This document shows, piece by piece, positions 16,061 to 23,461 of a DNA stretch of 32,918 nucleotides. The notes under the pieces are model-generated. The model did no database searches. It was not told where the DNA came from and saw only the letters and a list, made by a program, of their open reading frames with translations. The stretch covers positions 1 through 32,918 of the forward strand of contig CAIKCJ010000045.1 of NCBI GenBank assembly GCA_903825945.1, given 5' to 3'. The translations under genes and the position numbers were made by a program. The DNA is from an uncultured Actinomycetes bacterium (GTDB lineage: Bacteria; Actinomycetota; Actinomycetes; Nanopelagicales; Nanopelagicaceae). The first letter of the stretch is position 1; each line of letters starts with the position of its first letter.

Positions 16061-16977
16061 GGCGCAACGGCGTAGTTGTGAGAGTACCGGCCAAGGTCAA
16101 CCTGCAATTATCGGTTGGACCTTTGCAAGCCGACGGATTTCACGAGGTGACCACCGTATTTCAAGCCCTCGCGCTCTACGACGATGTCACGGTTAAATAT
16201 GCAGAGCCTGGTTCCGGAATCACACTTACGCTTTCGGGTTCGACTACTAAAGGCGTTCCTACCGATTCAACCAACTTGGCTTATCGCGCTGCGCAATTGA
16301 TGATCGATACACATGATCTTGACTCAGATATCGCTATTCATATCAAAAAAGAGATTCCTGTCGCTGGCGGAATGGCGGGGGGTAGCGCCGATGCCGCGGC
16401 GGTCATCGTGGCTATCGATGCGCTCTTTGATCTAGGACTCTCTCGCGACACCATGGAAAAACTTGGTTCGCAATTAGGAAGTGATGTTCCGTTTTCCATC
16501 ACTGGTGGAATTTCCATAGGCCGAGGTCGTGGAGATGAGATCACACCTGTACTTGCCCGCGGAAGTTATTTCTGGGTACTAGCAATGTCATCCCAAGGTC
16601 TCTCAACCCAAGCGGTGTATGAAGAGTGCGATCGATTGCGCACCGGTTTAGATATTGCTCGGCCGCTCGTCAATGACGCGATGCTTCAGGCGCTTCGTGC
16701 CGGAGATGCAGTTGCACTCGGAAAGTCGCTGACGAACGACCTTCAGGCAGCTGCCTGTTCGCTACGCCCGGCGCTTCGACTAGTCTTAGATGTCGGCCAT
16801 GATTACGGCGCTCTTGGAAGCATTGTCTCTGGATCTGGTCCGACAGTGGCATTTTTGGTTGAGGATGAAGAGAAAGCCCTAGATTTGACGGTGGCTTTGA
16901 GTGCCAGCGGGGTTGTGGCAGGAATCGCTCGAGCTATTGGACCTACTCACGGAGCGCGAGTTGTAGAAACCCTCTGA
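16057..16977 (+). CDS. ispE: 4-diphosphocytidyl-2-C-methyl-D-erythritol kinase
   Basis: IspE phosphorylates CDP-methylerythritol in the non-mevalonate isoprenoid pathway. The 306-residue GHMP kinase shows VRVPAKVNLQLSVG at the N-terminus, the ATP loop IPVAGGMAGGSADAAA (about 101-116), LGSDVPFSITGG, and GSGPTVAFLV near 265-274. The start overlaps the rsmA stop as ATGA. The rsmA-ispE order is widely conserved in Actinobacteria. A tRNA-Gln gene follows 19 bases after the stop. Confidence 0.96.
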   Translation: MRRNGVVVRVPAKVNLQLSVGPLQADGFHEVTTVFQALALYDDVTVKYAEPGSGITLTLSGSTTKGVPTDSTNLAYRAAQLMIDTHDLDSDIAIHIKKEIPVAGGMAGGSADAAAVIVAIDALFDLGLSRDTMEKLGSQLGSDVPFSITGGISIGRGRGDEITPVLARGSYFWVLAMSSQGLSTQAVYEECDRLRTGLDIARPLVNDAMLQALRAGDAVALGKSLTNDLQAAACSLRPALRLVLDVGHDYGALGSIVSGSGPTVAFLVEDEEKALDLTVALSASGVVAGIARAIGPTHGARVVETL

Positions 16978-16996
16978 CTTAGTGGACAATTCAGGT

Positions 16997-17071
16997 TCCG
17001 CCATTGTGTAGTGGCTAGCACATGGGCCTTTGAAGCCCAGGGTCCAGGATCGATACCTGGTGGCGGAGCCA
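16997..17071 (+). tRNA. tRNA-Gln (UUG anticodon)
   Basis: A complete cloverleaf: acceptor TCCGCCA pairs with TGGCGGA, the anticodon arm is TGGGC-CTTTGAA-GCCCA (anticodon TTG), and the T stem is CCAGG/CCTGG. The discriminator is G and CCA is encoded. The T loop reads ATCGATA where almost all tRNAs begin with TT, so position 54 is A. Confidence 0.92.
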
Positions 17072-17136
17072 AGCTTGCTAAAACTAAGCAAGACCGCCCA
17101 AGTATCACCGCAACACCGGATTGTTAGGGGGAGAGA

Positions 17137-18570
17137 GTGCCTTCTCTAGATCTGGCTGTTGTACTCGCGGCTGGCGAGGGAACTCGCATGAAATCCACTA
17201 CGCCCAAAGTTCTGCATCAGATTGCTGGGCGTTCAATTTTGACTCACGTTCTCTCGGCTGTTGAGCCACTTGGCGCAGTCGACCTGCGAGTAGTTGTGGG
17301 CTCCTCTCGGGAGGCGGTCGAAGCTCATTTGGCGCAGATCGCTCCTAGCGTGACTATCGTCTTTCAGGCCGAGCGCAACGGAACAGGTCATGCGACGCAA
17401 TTAGCTCTCGAGGGTGCTCCAGCCACTGGTTCTGTGATGATCTTGGCTGGCGATACACCTCTGCTTCGTAGCGGCACACTCCAAGAATTTATCGATGCCC
17501 ACCACAAGTACGAATCTGCAGCATCTGTGCTGACATCAGTTGTACCTGATCCATTTGGATACGGCCGAATTGTTCGCGGCGACGGCGGTGAGTTGGTTGG
17601 GATCGTCGAAGAACGTGATGCAACTGAAGAACAACGTGAGATTGATGAGATCAACACCGGTGTCTACATCTTTGACATCGCTGCGCTCCGCGCTGGAGTT
17701 GCAAAACTTAAGAGCGCTAATGCGCAAGGCGAGCTTTATCTCACAGATGTTATTGCTCTGATTAAAGAAGATGGCAAGAACGTGGTCGCGATTTTATCCA
17801 ACGACTACACCGAGACTCTTGGGATTAACGATCGCTCGCAGCTCGCTGAATGTGGAGCGATCATGCGCGATCGCATTAACGATGATTTCATGCGCGCAGG
17901 TGTGACGATCATCGATCCAGCAACAACATGGATTGATGCCACCGTAGTTATTGAAAACGATGTAACCATTCATCCAGGTACGACGCTGACGGGTGTAAGC
18001 ACAATTGCACGAGGCGCGGTTATTGGTCCGCGCACGACTCTTAACAACGTTGTCGTTGCAGAGCGCGCTACTGTCCTTGAGTCTTATGTCAGCGAAGCCA
18101 CGATTGGCGCAGCGGCAACTGTCGGACCCTTTTCATTTATTCGCCCAGGCACGGTACTTGCAGCCAACACCAAAGTTGGGGCATATGTAGAGGTCAAGAA
18201 CTCCACGGTCGGCGAAGGCTCCAAAGTCCCACATCTTTCATACGTAGGAGACGCCACAATCGGTACCGGCAGCAATATTGGCGCTGCAACCATCTTTGTG
18301 AATTATGACGGGGTCGAAAAACACGCGACCACAGTGGGCAACGATGTGCGCATCGGCAGCGACACCATGTTGGTAGCCCCGGTTTCCATCGGAGACGGTG
18401 CCTACACGGCAGCCGGCTCAGTGATTACCGAAGACGTGCCAGCCGGCTCGATCGGAGTAGCTAGGGCAAAACAGAGAAATGTCTTAGGGTGGGTACTGCG
18501 AAAGCGGTCTGGAACTAAATCGGCTGAGTCGGCTAAAAAAGCTGGCGCTACAGATGGGAATAACCAATGA
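17137..18570 (+). CDS. glmU: Bifunctional GlcNAc-1-P uridyltransferase / GlcN-1-P acetyltransferase
   Basis: GlmU makes UDP-GlcNAc for peptidoglycan. The N-terminal pyrophosphorylase has AVVLAAGEGTRMKSTTPKVL (about 7-26), QAERNGTGHATQ, LAGDTPLL and INTGVYIFD. The C-terminal half is a left-handed beta-helix of hexapeptide repeats with GPFSFIRPGT, VPHLSYVGDATIG, and FVNYDGVEKHAT. The C-terminus has a basic, Ala/Lys-rich tail. The GTG start is set by a strong Shine-Dalgarno (AGGGGGAGAG) just upstream. The prs ATG overlaps its stop by four bases. Confidence 0.97.
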   Translation: MPSLDLAVVLAAGEGTRMKSTTPKVLHQIAGRSILTHVLSAVEPLGAVDLRVVVGSSREAVEAHLAQIAPSVTIVFQAERNGTGHATQLALEGAPATGSVMILAGDTPLLRSGTLQEFIDAHHKYESAASVLTSVVPDPFGYGRIVRGDGGELVGIVEERDATEEQREIDEINTGVYIFDIAALRAGVAKLKSANAQGELYLTDVIALIKEDGKNVVAILSNDYTETLGINDRSQLAECGAIMRDRINDDFMRAGVTIIDPATTWIDATVVIENDVTIHPGTTLTGVSTIARGAVIGPRTTLNNVVVAERATVLESYVSEATIGAAATVGPFSFIRPGTVLAANTKVGAYVEVKNSTVGEGSKVPHLSYVGDATIGTGSNIGAATIFVNYDGVEKHATTVGNDVRIGSDTMLVAPVSIGDGAYTAAGSVITEDVPAGSIGVARAKQRNVLGWVLRKRSGTKSAESAKKAGATDGNNQ

Positions 18571-19547
18571 GCGAACTTCGTCTAAGTTCAGAAAAGCGCC
18601 TGCGCATTTTTACAGGTCGTGGTTATCCTGAGTTGGCAGAAGATGTTGCCGCAGAACTTGGCATTCCGATCACTCCAACATCTGCATATGACTTTGCTAA
18701 TGGTGAAATTTTTGTTCGATTCGAAGAATCAGTTCGCGGCAGCGATGCCTTTGTTATTCAAAGCCACGCAGCTCCAGTGAATAAGCAGATCATGGAACAG
18801 CTGATCATGGTCGATGCACTCAAGCGCGCATCTGCAAAGAGAATTACAGTCGTTGCGCCGTTCTACGGTTATGCCCGTCAGGACAAGAAGCATCGCGGAC
18901 GTGAGCCAATTTCAGCTCGCCTCATGGCAGATCTCTTCAAGACCGCTGGCGCCGATCGTTTGATGGTTGTCGATCTTCACACTTCACAGATCCAGGGCTT
19001 CTTTGATGGTCCAGTCGATCATCTCTTCGCACTCCCACTTCTCACCAATTACGTAGGCAGCAAGGTCGATCGCTCTCGCCTGACAATCGTTTCTCCGGAT
19101 TCTGGTCGCGTGCGTGTAGCTGAGCGCTGGTCAGATATGTTGGGTGGAGTTCCTATCGCATTCATTCACAAGACTCGCGATCCTCGTATCCCTAACGAAT
19201 CGGTCACTGGCCGCGTTGTGGGAGATGTAAAGGGTCAGACTTGCGTGGTTATCGATGACATGATCGATACCGCTGGCACGATCACCAAAGCTGTCGACGC
19301 TCTCTTCGAAGAGGGTGCGAACGAGGTAATTGTCGCTGCCACCCATGCTGTCCTCTCAGGCCCCGCCGTGGAGCGCCTCAAGGCCTCTCGTGTCTCAGAG
19401 GTCGTCGTTACTAACACGCTGCCAATCCCAGATGAGGCCAAGTTTGACCGCCTCACAGTGCTCTCCATCGCTCCGCTCTTGGGCCGTGCGATCCGCGAGG
19501 TCTTCGAGGATGGCTCCGTAACCAGCCTTTTTGACGGTCATAGTTAA
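18567..19547 (+). CDS. prs: Ribose-phosphate pyrophosphokinase
   Basis: Prs makes PRPP for nucleotide, His and Trp synthesis. The 326-residue protein is of normal length and has ANGEIFVRFEESVRGSDAFV, RQDKKHRGREPISARLMADL (about 107-126), the metal site DLHTSQIQGFFDGPVDHL and the PRPP loop VVIDDMIDTAGTITKA (about 228-243). It is translationally coupled to glmU through ATGA. The glmU-prs-rplY-pth order is typical of Actinobacteria. Confidence 0.97.
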   Translation: MSELRLSSEKRLRIFTGRGYPELAEDVAAELGIPITPTSAYDFANGEIFVRFEESVRGSDAFVIQSHAAPVNKQIMEQLIMVDALKRASAKRITVVAPFYGYARQDKKHRGREPISARLMADLFKTAGADRLMVVDLHTSQIQGFFDGPVDHLFALPLLTNYVGSKVDRSRLTIVSPDSGRVRVAERWSDMLGGVPIAFIHKTRDPRIPNESVTGRVVGDVKGQTCVVIDDMIDTAGTITKAVDALFEEGANEVIVAATHAVLSGPAVERLKASRVSEVVVTNTLPIPDEAKFDRLTVLSIAPLLGRAIREVFEDGSVTSLFDGHS

Positions 19548-19569
19548 AGCCCGCTAACCTAGCGTCTTC

Positions 19570-19620
19570 GTTCCGGCGAGGGATAGTAATATCCGTAATC
19601 GACGGTGTCTCCCTTGGAAC
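19570..19620 (+). promoter_or_regulatory. Two-part inverted repeat in the rplY leader
   Basis: GTTCC (19570-19574) pairs with GGAAC (19616-19620), and AGGGA (19579-19583) pairs with TCCCT (19610-19614), giving a nested stem around about 26 unpaired bases. No T tract follows, so it does not look like a terminator. It ends 33 bases before the rplY ATG and could be a leader structure sensed by L25 or another factor. The pairing is seen; the role is inferred. Confidence 0.35.
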
Positions 19621-19653
19621 GTGTTGTGTCCGTTCAATTTAAGGGAGTTCCAC

Positions 19654-20241
19654 ATGGCTGAGATTTCAATCAATGGCGCAAAGCGCACTTCATTCGGTAA
19701 GGGCGCATCACGTCGTGATCGTCGTGCTGGTCTAGTTCCTGGCGTTATCTACGGCCACGGTGCAGAGCCACAACACATCTCACTTCCAGCTCGCGAGCTA
19801 GCAATTGCCCTTAAGCAATCAAACGTCCTTCTCGATGTTGTTGTCGATGGAAAGACCGAGCTCACGCTTCCTAAGTCAGTTGTGAAGAACCCACTTACAC
19901 AGATCCTTGAGCACATCGACCTCGTGATCGTTCGTCGCGGTGAGCGCGTTACGGTTGAAATTCCTGTTCACACAACAGGTGAGCACGATCGCGATGGAAT
20001 CCTTGAGCACAACAACAACCAGATCGAAGTTGAAGTTGAGGCAACCTCAATTCCTTCATTCGTTACTCTCGATCTCACAGGTTTGGCTGCAGGACATAGC
20101 AAGTATGCAAAGGATGTTGTCTTGCCTGCGGGTGCAAAGCTCATCTCTGATCCTGATCTCATCGTTGTTCACCTCTCTGAAAAGGGCGGAGCAACAGCAG
20201 AAGAGACCGCTGCAGCTGCAGCCACAGAAGCTGCCAATTAA
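19654..20241 (+). CDS. rplY: 50S ribosomal protein L25, CTC form
   Basis: bL25 binds 5S rRNA. The 195-residue product has the L25 core in the first 95 residues (KRTSFGKGASRRDRRAGLVP, YGHGAEPQHISLP) and the CTC-type beta domain (about 96-185), followed by an Ala/Thr/Glu-rich tail. I use the ATG at 19654 because it follows a good Shine-Dalgarno (AAGGGAG) and starts MAEISI, as homologs do. An upstream in-frame GTG at 19621 would add 11 unlikely residues. It is separated from prs by a 106-bp leader. Confidence 0.95.
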   Translation: MAEISINGAKRTSFGKGASRRDRRAGLVPGVIYGHGAEPQHISLPARELAIALKQSNVLLDVVVDGKTELTLPKSVVKNPLTQILEHIDLVIVRRGERVTVEIPVHTTGEHDRDGILEHNNNQIEVEVEATSIPSFVTLDLTGLAAGHSKYAKDVVLPAGAKLISDPDLIVVHLSEKGGATAEETAAAAATEAAN

Positions 20242-20272
20242 TTTCGCAGCTCAATAAAGAAGTAGATTTACT

Positions 20273-20836
20273 ATGGCTGATCGCTGGGTAGTTTTCGGAC
20301 TCGGAAATCCCGGCGATCAATATGCCAAGACTCGCCACAACATTGGTCAGATGGTTATTGACTACATGGCGAGCGGTTCAAAATTTTCAGCACACAAATC
20401 ACGCACCGAGATCGCAGATATCCGCGTTAATGGCGCTGGCGTAACGGTAGCTAAATCAAAGCTCTACATGAATGAATCAGGTGGCCCTGCAAAGGCCTTG
20501 GCTGATTTCTACAAAGTCTCAGCGGCCAATCTCATTGTGATTCATGACGAACTCGACATTGCCTTTAACACCATTCGCATCAAAAAAGGTGGCGGGGACA
20601 ATGGTCACAATGGCCTTAAAGACATCACTAAACATTTCGGTGGCCCTGATTACTTCCGTATCCGCATGGGAATTGGTCGCCCAGCAGGACCTCAAGATCC
20701 TGCAGATTATGTACTCAAGCCATTTTCGAGCACCGAAAAGAAAGAGCTCGATGATTTCGTTGCTCGCGGTGCGCTAGCGGTAGAACGGTTGATCGAAAAA
20801 GGCCTTGAAATCGCACAGCAAGATTTCAATCAGTAA
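20273..20836 (+). CDS. pth: Peptidyl-tRNA hydrolase
   Basis: Pth releases peptides from drop-off peptidyl-tRNAs. The 187-residue protein shows the signature VFGLGNPGDQYAKTRHNIGQ (about 7-26, with the catalytic His), LYMNESGGPAKAL, VIHDELDIAFNTIRIKKGGG and DNGHNGLKDI. All key residues are present. It lies 31 bases after rplY and is probably in the same transcript. Confidence 0.96.
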   Translation: MADRWVVFGLGNPGDQYAKTRHNIGQMVIDYMASGSKFSAHKSRTEIADIRVNGAGVTVAKSKLYMNESGGPAKALADFYKVSAANLIVIHDELDIAFNTIRIKKGGGDNGHNGLKDITKHFGGPDYFRIRMGIGRPAGPQDPADYVLKPFSSTEKKELDDFVARGALAVERLIEKGLEIAQQDFNQ

Positions 20837-20913
20837 AGGCGGTACTAGAAATCAATAGCCACCCACCCAGAAAACTCGTAGGGATCAAACCAACTGATGA
20901 AGAGATCCGTGAG

Positions 20914-21297
20914 TTGCTCCAGCGCTCCAAAAATGTTGCTGTTGTAGGCGCCAGTGACAATCCAGAGCGACCTGTCTACGGTGTGAGCGAATGGTTATTG
21001 GATAAAACCGACTACAACGTCTTCTTTGTTAACCCACGATTGCAGACTCTCTTTGGTTACCCCGTATATCCCACCCTCATGGATGTTCCCGAGTGGATCG
21101 ACATTGTCGATGTCTTTCGCAAATCCGATGATGTTCCGTCGGTTTTGGAAGAATCAATAACTGCTCGGGCCAAATCTATCTGGATGCAATTGGGCATCAG
21201 CGATGGCGCATCAGTTATGCGCGGAAATAAAGCGGGGCTTGATATGGTTGAAAACCGATGCATCAAAATTGAATACGAGCGCTTACTTCTTCTCTAA
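20914..21297 (+). CDS. CoA-binding (Rossmann) domain protein; true start uncertain
   Basis: A single CoA-binding domain protein of the YccU type, with NVAVVGASDNPERPVYGVSE near the start, VFFVNPRLQTLFGYPVYPTL, DIVDVFRKSDDVPSVLEESI, and IWMQLGIS. Family proteins usually begin about 15 residues before the glycine loop. The frame is open upstream to 20809 and reads convincingly as KPTDEEIREL immediately before the TTG at 20914, yet no ATG, GTG or TTG occurs there. Either the TTG is used and a typical N-terminal helix is lost, a rare start such as ATC at 20851 is used (about nine bases after an AGGCGG), or the sequence has an error. It overlaps the convergent msrB stop by 15 bases. Confidence 0.75.
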   Translation: MLQRSKNVAVVGASDNPERPVYGVSEWLLDKTDYNVFFVNPRLQTLFGYPVYPTLMDVPEWIDIVDVFRKSDDVPSVLEESITARAKSIWMQLGISDGASVMRGNKAGLDMVENRCIKIEYERLLLL

Positions 21298-21696
21298 AAC
21301 GAGTGAGACGGAGTTGATGCACCAACGCTCATCTGTAGGCACGTCATAACCTTCACCCTTAAATACGTGACCTAGATGTGAGCCACACTTGGCACAGAGC
21401 ACTTCTGTGCGAACTCGTGGTGCGAGCGAGCGATCCTCTTTAAGAACCACAGCATCATCCGCGCTTGGTGCATAAAATGATGGCCAACCGCATCCTGAAT
21501 GAAACTTCGTTTCGCTTTTAAAGAGTTCATTTCCACATGCCTTGCAACGATAGCTACCGACTGTGTCTGTATCGGTGTATTCACCGGTAAATGGGCGCTC
21601 TGTTGCAGCACGGCGCAACACCTCGTAGGAAAGCGGATCCAACTTTGCTTTCAGGGCCTCTTCATCGATCTGTACCGGAAATTGCTCGTTACTCAT
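21283..21696 (-). CDS. msrB: Peptide methionine (R)-S-oxide reductase
   Basis: MsrB reduces the R form of methionine sulfoxide in proteins. The 137-residue protein has the two zinc CxxC pairs (CKACG and CAKCG), CGWPSFY, GSHLGHVF, and the catalytic Cys in RWCINSVSLVL near the C-terminus, as in selenium-free MsrB. I use the ATG at 21696 rather than a start 83 codons upstream, because MSNEQFPVQ is a normal family start and the upstream extension overlaps the divergent nitroreductase gene. TAATCT ends seven bases before this ATG. Confidence 0.94.
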   Translation of the reverse strand: MSNEQFPVQIDEEALKAKLDPLSYEVLRRAATERPFTGEYTDTDTVGSYRCKACGNELFKSETKFHSGCGWPSFYAPSADDAVVLKEDRSLAPRVRTEVLCAKCGSHLGHVFKGEGYDVPTDERWCINSVSLVLEKK

Positions 21697-21703
21697 GAGC
21701 ACA

Positions 21704-21709
21704 AGATTA
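21704..21709 (-). promoter_or_regulatory. -10 box TAATCT for msrB
   Basis: TAATCT ends seven bases before the msrB ATG and supports the short start. It faces the divergent nitroreductase box 30 bases away. Confidence 0.5.
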
Positions 21710-21738
21710 CCCAAAGAGCGCAAATACCCAACCATTAG

Positions 21739-21744
21739 TAGACT
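21739..21744 (+). promoter_or_regulatory. -10 box TAGACT for the nitroreductase gene
   Basis: TAGACT ends six bases before the ATG at 21751, with no Shine-Dalgarno sequence. Confidence 0.55.
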
Positions 21745-21750
21745 GCTGCG

Positions 21751-22329
21751 ATGAAGAAAAAAGCCAACACAGCGGTAGATATCCACCCACTTATTTCCGA
21801 GCGTTGGAGTCCTCGCTCTTTTGATGCAACTGCAGAGCTCGGCGTCCCTGACCTGACTGGAATCATGGAGGCAGCTCGCTGGGCTCCTTCTTCTATGAAT
21901 TCTCAACCATGGCGCTTTGTTATCGCCCGCCGCGGTGACGCTCACTTCGCGACATTGATCGACTCGATGTCTGGCTTCAATAAGGTTTGGGCTCCAAAAG
22001 CTTCAGCCCTCATCATGGTTCTCGCCGATACAACCGATCAGTCTGGCGAGCCACGCCTTGGCGCGCTTTACGACGCAGGGCTGGCAGCCTCACTCCTCAC
22101 TGTCGAAGCTCATCACCGTGGACTCGTTGTTCACCAAATCGGTGGCTTTGAGCATGCGCAAGCGGTTGCTGCATTTAACCTTCCTGCCAACCTGACCCCG
22201 ATCGTTATCTTGGCTGTTGGGAAGCAAGCTCCTGCGGACGCACTCGGAGAGGCAACTCTTGTCGAGCGTGAGATTGCAGACCGAGTTCGCAAACCTCTCG
22301 ATGAACTTATTGTTGGCGGATCGCTATAG
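21751..22329 (+). CDS. Nitroreductase-family FMN oxidoreductase
   Basis: The 192-residue protein has the FMN-binding start ISERWSPRSFD and EAARWAPSSMNSQPWRFVIA (about 34-53) and the later GALYDAGLAASLLTVEAHHR, all typical of the NADH-dependent nitroreductase family. The substrate cannot be predicted. No signal or membrane segment is seen. It is divergent from msrB, sharing a 54-bp intergenic region with two facing -10 boxes. A shared redox-stress role is plausible but inferred. Its stop codon lies inside the TATAGT box of the next gene. Confidence 0.9.
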   Translation: MKKKANTAVDIHPLISERWSPRSFDATAELGVPDLTGIMEAARWAPSSMNSQPWRFVIARRGDAHFATLIDSMSGFNKVWAPKASALIMVLADTTDQSGEPRLGALYDAGLAASLLTVEAHHRGLVVHQIGGFEHAQAVAAFNLPANLTPIVILAVGKQAPADALGEATLVEREIADRVRKPLDELIVGGSL

Positions 22330-22330
22330 T
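22325..22330 (+). promoter_or_regulatory. -10 box TATAGT for the small secreted protein
   Basis: TATAGT ends six bases before the ATG at 22337 and contains the nitroreductase TAG stop. Confidence 0.55.
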
Positions 22331-22336
22331 CGATCT

Positions 22337-22786
22337 ATGAAACGTAATAAAGGCCTTGTAGCAGTAATTGCTGCAGGGCTTTTATTTTGGACCACGCCAG
22401 CGATGGCGATGGGTTCTGGCAATCCCTATGAAGATGCCCAGGTTGGTTTGGATTATGTCGTGTACCAGCCATATGTCACTGCCGGTTTAGGGCTTGCTCA
22501 TTTTGGTATGACTCCCTGCAAGAACAACCATGATGAGCAGATAGCTGCGCGATATGGCAGCAGTAAAAGAGGGTTTGTCCTCGTTGAGAATTCGAACATC
22601 TGGCGCTGTTTGGCTGCCCCCACAAACATTCAAGGCGGTGTGCGAACCACTCTCACCAAATCATCGGCAGATATGCTCACAGGGACCACTATTTCGATTA
22701 TCTCAATCGGTTTAACAACGCGTGAGATTACAAGCATTGTGGCCAACTTGAAGCCACGTTACATAGCAAACCACCTCAGCAAATAA
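22337..22786 (+). CDS. Small exported protein of unknown function
   Basis: The product is 149 residues. MKRNKGLVAVIAAGLLFW is a typical signal peptide with a likely cleavage after PAMA (about residue 24). The mature part includes YEDAQVGLDYVVYQPYVTAG, GMTPCKNNHDEQIAARYGS, a second Cys in NIWRCLAAP (possible disulfide), and ISIISIGLTTREITSIVANL, which looks like a folded beta/alpha end. I recognise no family. I use the ATG at 22337 because it gives a clean signal peptide and lies six bases after TATAGT; the longer frame overlaps the nitroreductase gene. It converges with the membrane protein gene at 22802. Confidence 0.75.
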   Translation: MKRNKGLVAVIAAGLLFWTTPAMAMGSGNPYEDAQVGLDYVVYQPYVTAGLGLAHFGMTPCKNNHDEQIAARYGSSKRGFVLVENSNIWRCLAAPTNIQGGVRTTLTKSSADMLTGTTISIISIGLTTREITSIVANLKPRYIANHLSK

Positions 22787-22801
22787 AGGCGTTAATTAGT
22801 T

Positions 22802-23461
22802 TTAGTGCAGAATGTTTACAGCACGTGCAATTACTAGACCAACAGTCACAAGTGAAGTGGCGCTCTGAATCATCATCAGAAACTTGGCCCAACGACTAAG
22901 CGGTAGTACATCTGTTGGGCTAAATGCACTGGCATTAGTGAACGATGTGTAGAGATAGTCAAAGAATCCTGGGTGCCAATGATCTGGCGCGTACTCCGTA
23001 GATGTCATTTGTGGGAAGAGAAAATCTGGATATGGAATGAGTGCCTCTGCGCGCGCACCAGGGCCGCCACGATCAAACTCCCAGTACCAGAGGCTAAAGA
23101 CCACAATATTTGTGAGCCAGATTGATCCACCAAATGCCAAAAGGTTGGTTGGGCTTTTTACGGTCGAGTGAATAATTCCATCAACGAGGCGAATTGCTGA
23201 TGCAACGTTGCTGATTGTCATTACTCCGGCAAGCGTTACTCCAAGCCACCAACTTGATTTGTGGTGTTGATTGATTCGGCCAGGTCTAATCGAAAAGAGC
23301 GCCAACATGAGTGCTGCTTCGACACCACAAATGTAGGGCTGAATCTGAAGTGACATTGAAGCCGGCAGCAAATACTGCAGAACGATGACTACTGAGACAA
23401 CGAATGAAACCGGCCAGCGATGTTCACCGATATGGGGCTTATGCCAATGTGGAGTACTCAC
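22802..23461 (-). CDS. Multi-pass membrane protein with channel-like C-terminus
   Basis: The 219-residue protein has about five hydrophobic segments (about 18-36, 40-58, 72-92, 109-128, 195-217). The stretch DYLYTSFTNASAFSPTDVLP, followed by a helix LLMIQS-like (LMMIQSATSLVTVGLVIARA), recalls the pore-loop plus last helix of two-helix ion channels. There is no GYG selectivity filter, so potassium conduction is doubtful. I do not assign a function. The start overlaps the upstream gene by four bases (ATGA), so it is coupled to the DMFase-like exported protein, and the two probably work together at the membrane. Confidence 0.65.
   Translation of the reverse strand: MSTPHWHKPHIGEHRWPVSFVVSVVIVLQYLLPASMSLQIQPYICGVEAALMLALFSIRPGRINQHHKSSWWLGVTLAGVMTISNVASAIRLVDGIIHSTVKSPTNLLAFGGSIWLTNIVVFSLWYWEFDRGGPGARAEALIPYPDFLFPQMTSTEYAPDHWHPGFFDYLYTSFTNASAFSPTDVLPLSRWAKFLMMIQSATSLVTVGLVIARAVNILH

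Noticed and set aside
21697-21945. N-terminal extension of msrB by 83 residues
   Set aside because: It overlaps the divergent nitroreductase gene and both -10 boxes. The ATG at 21696 gives a normal MsrB.
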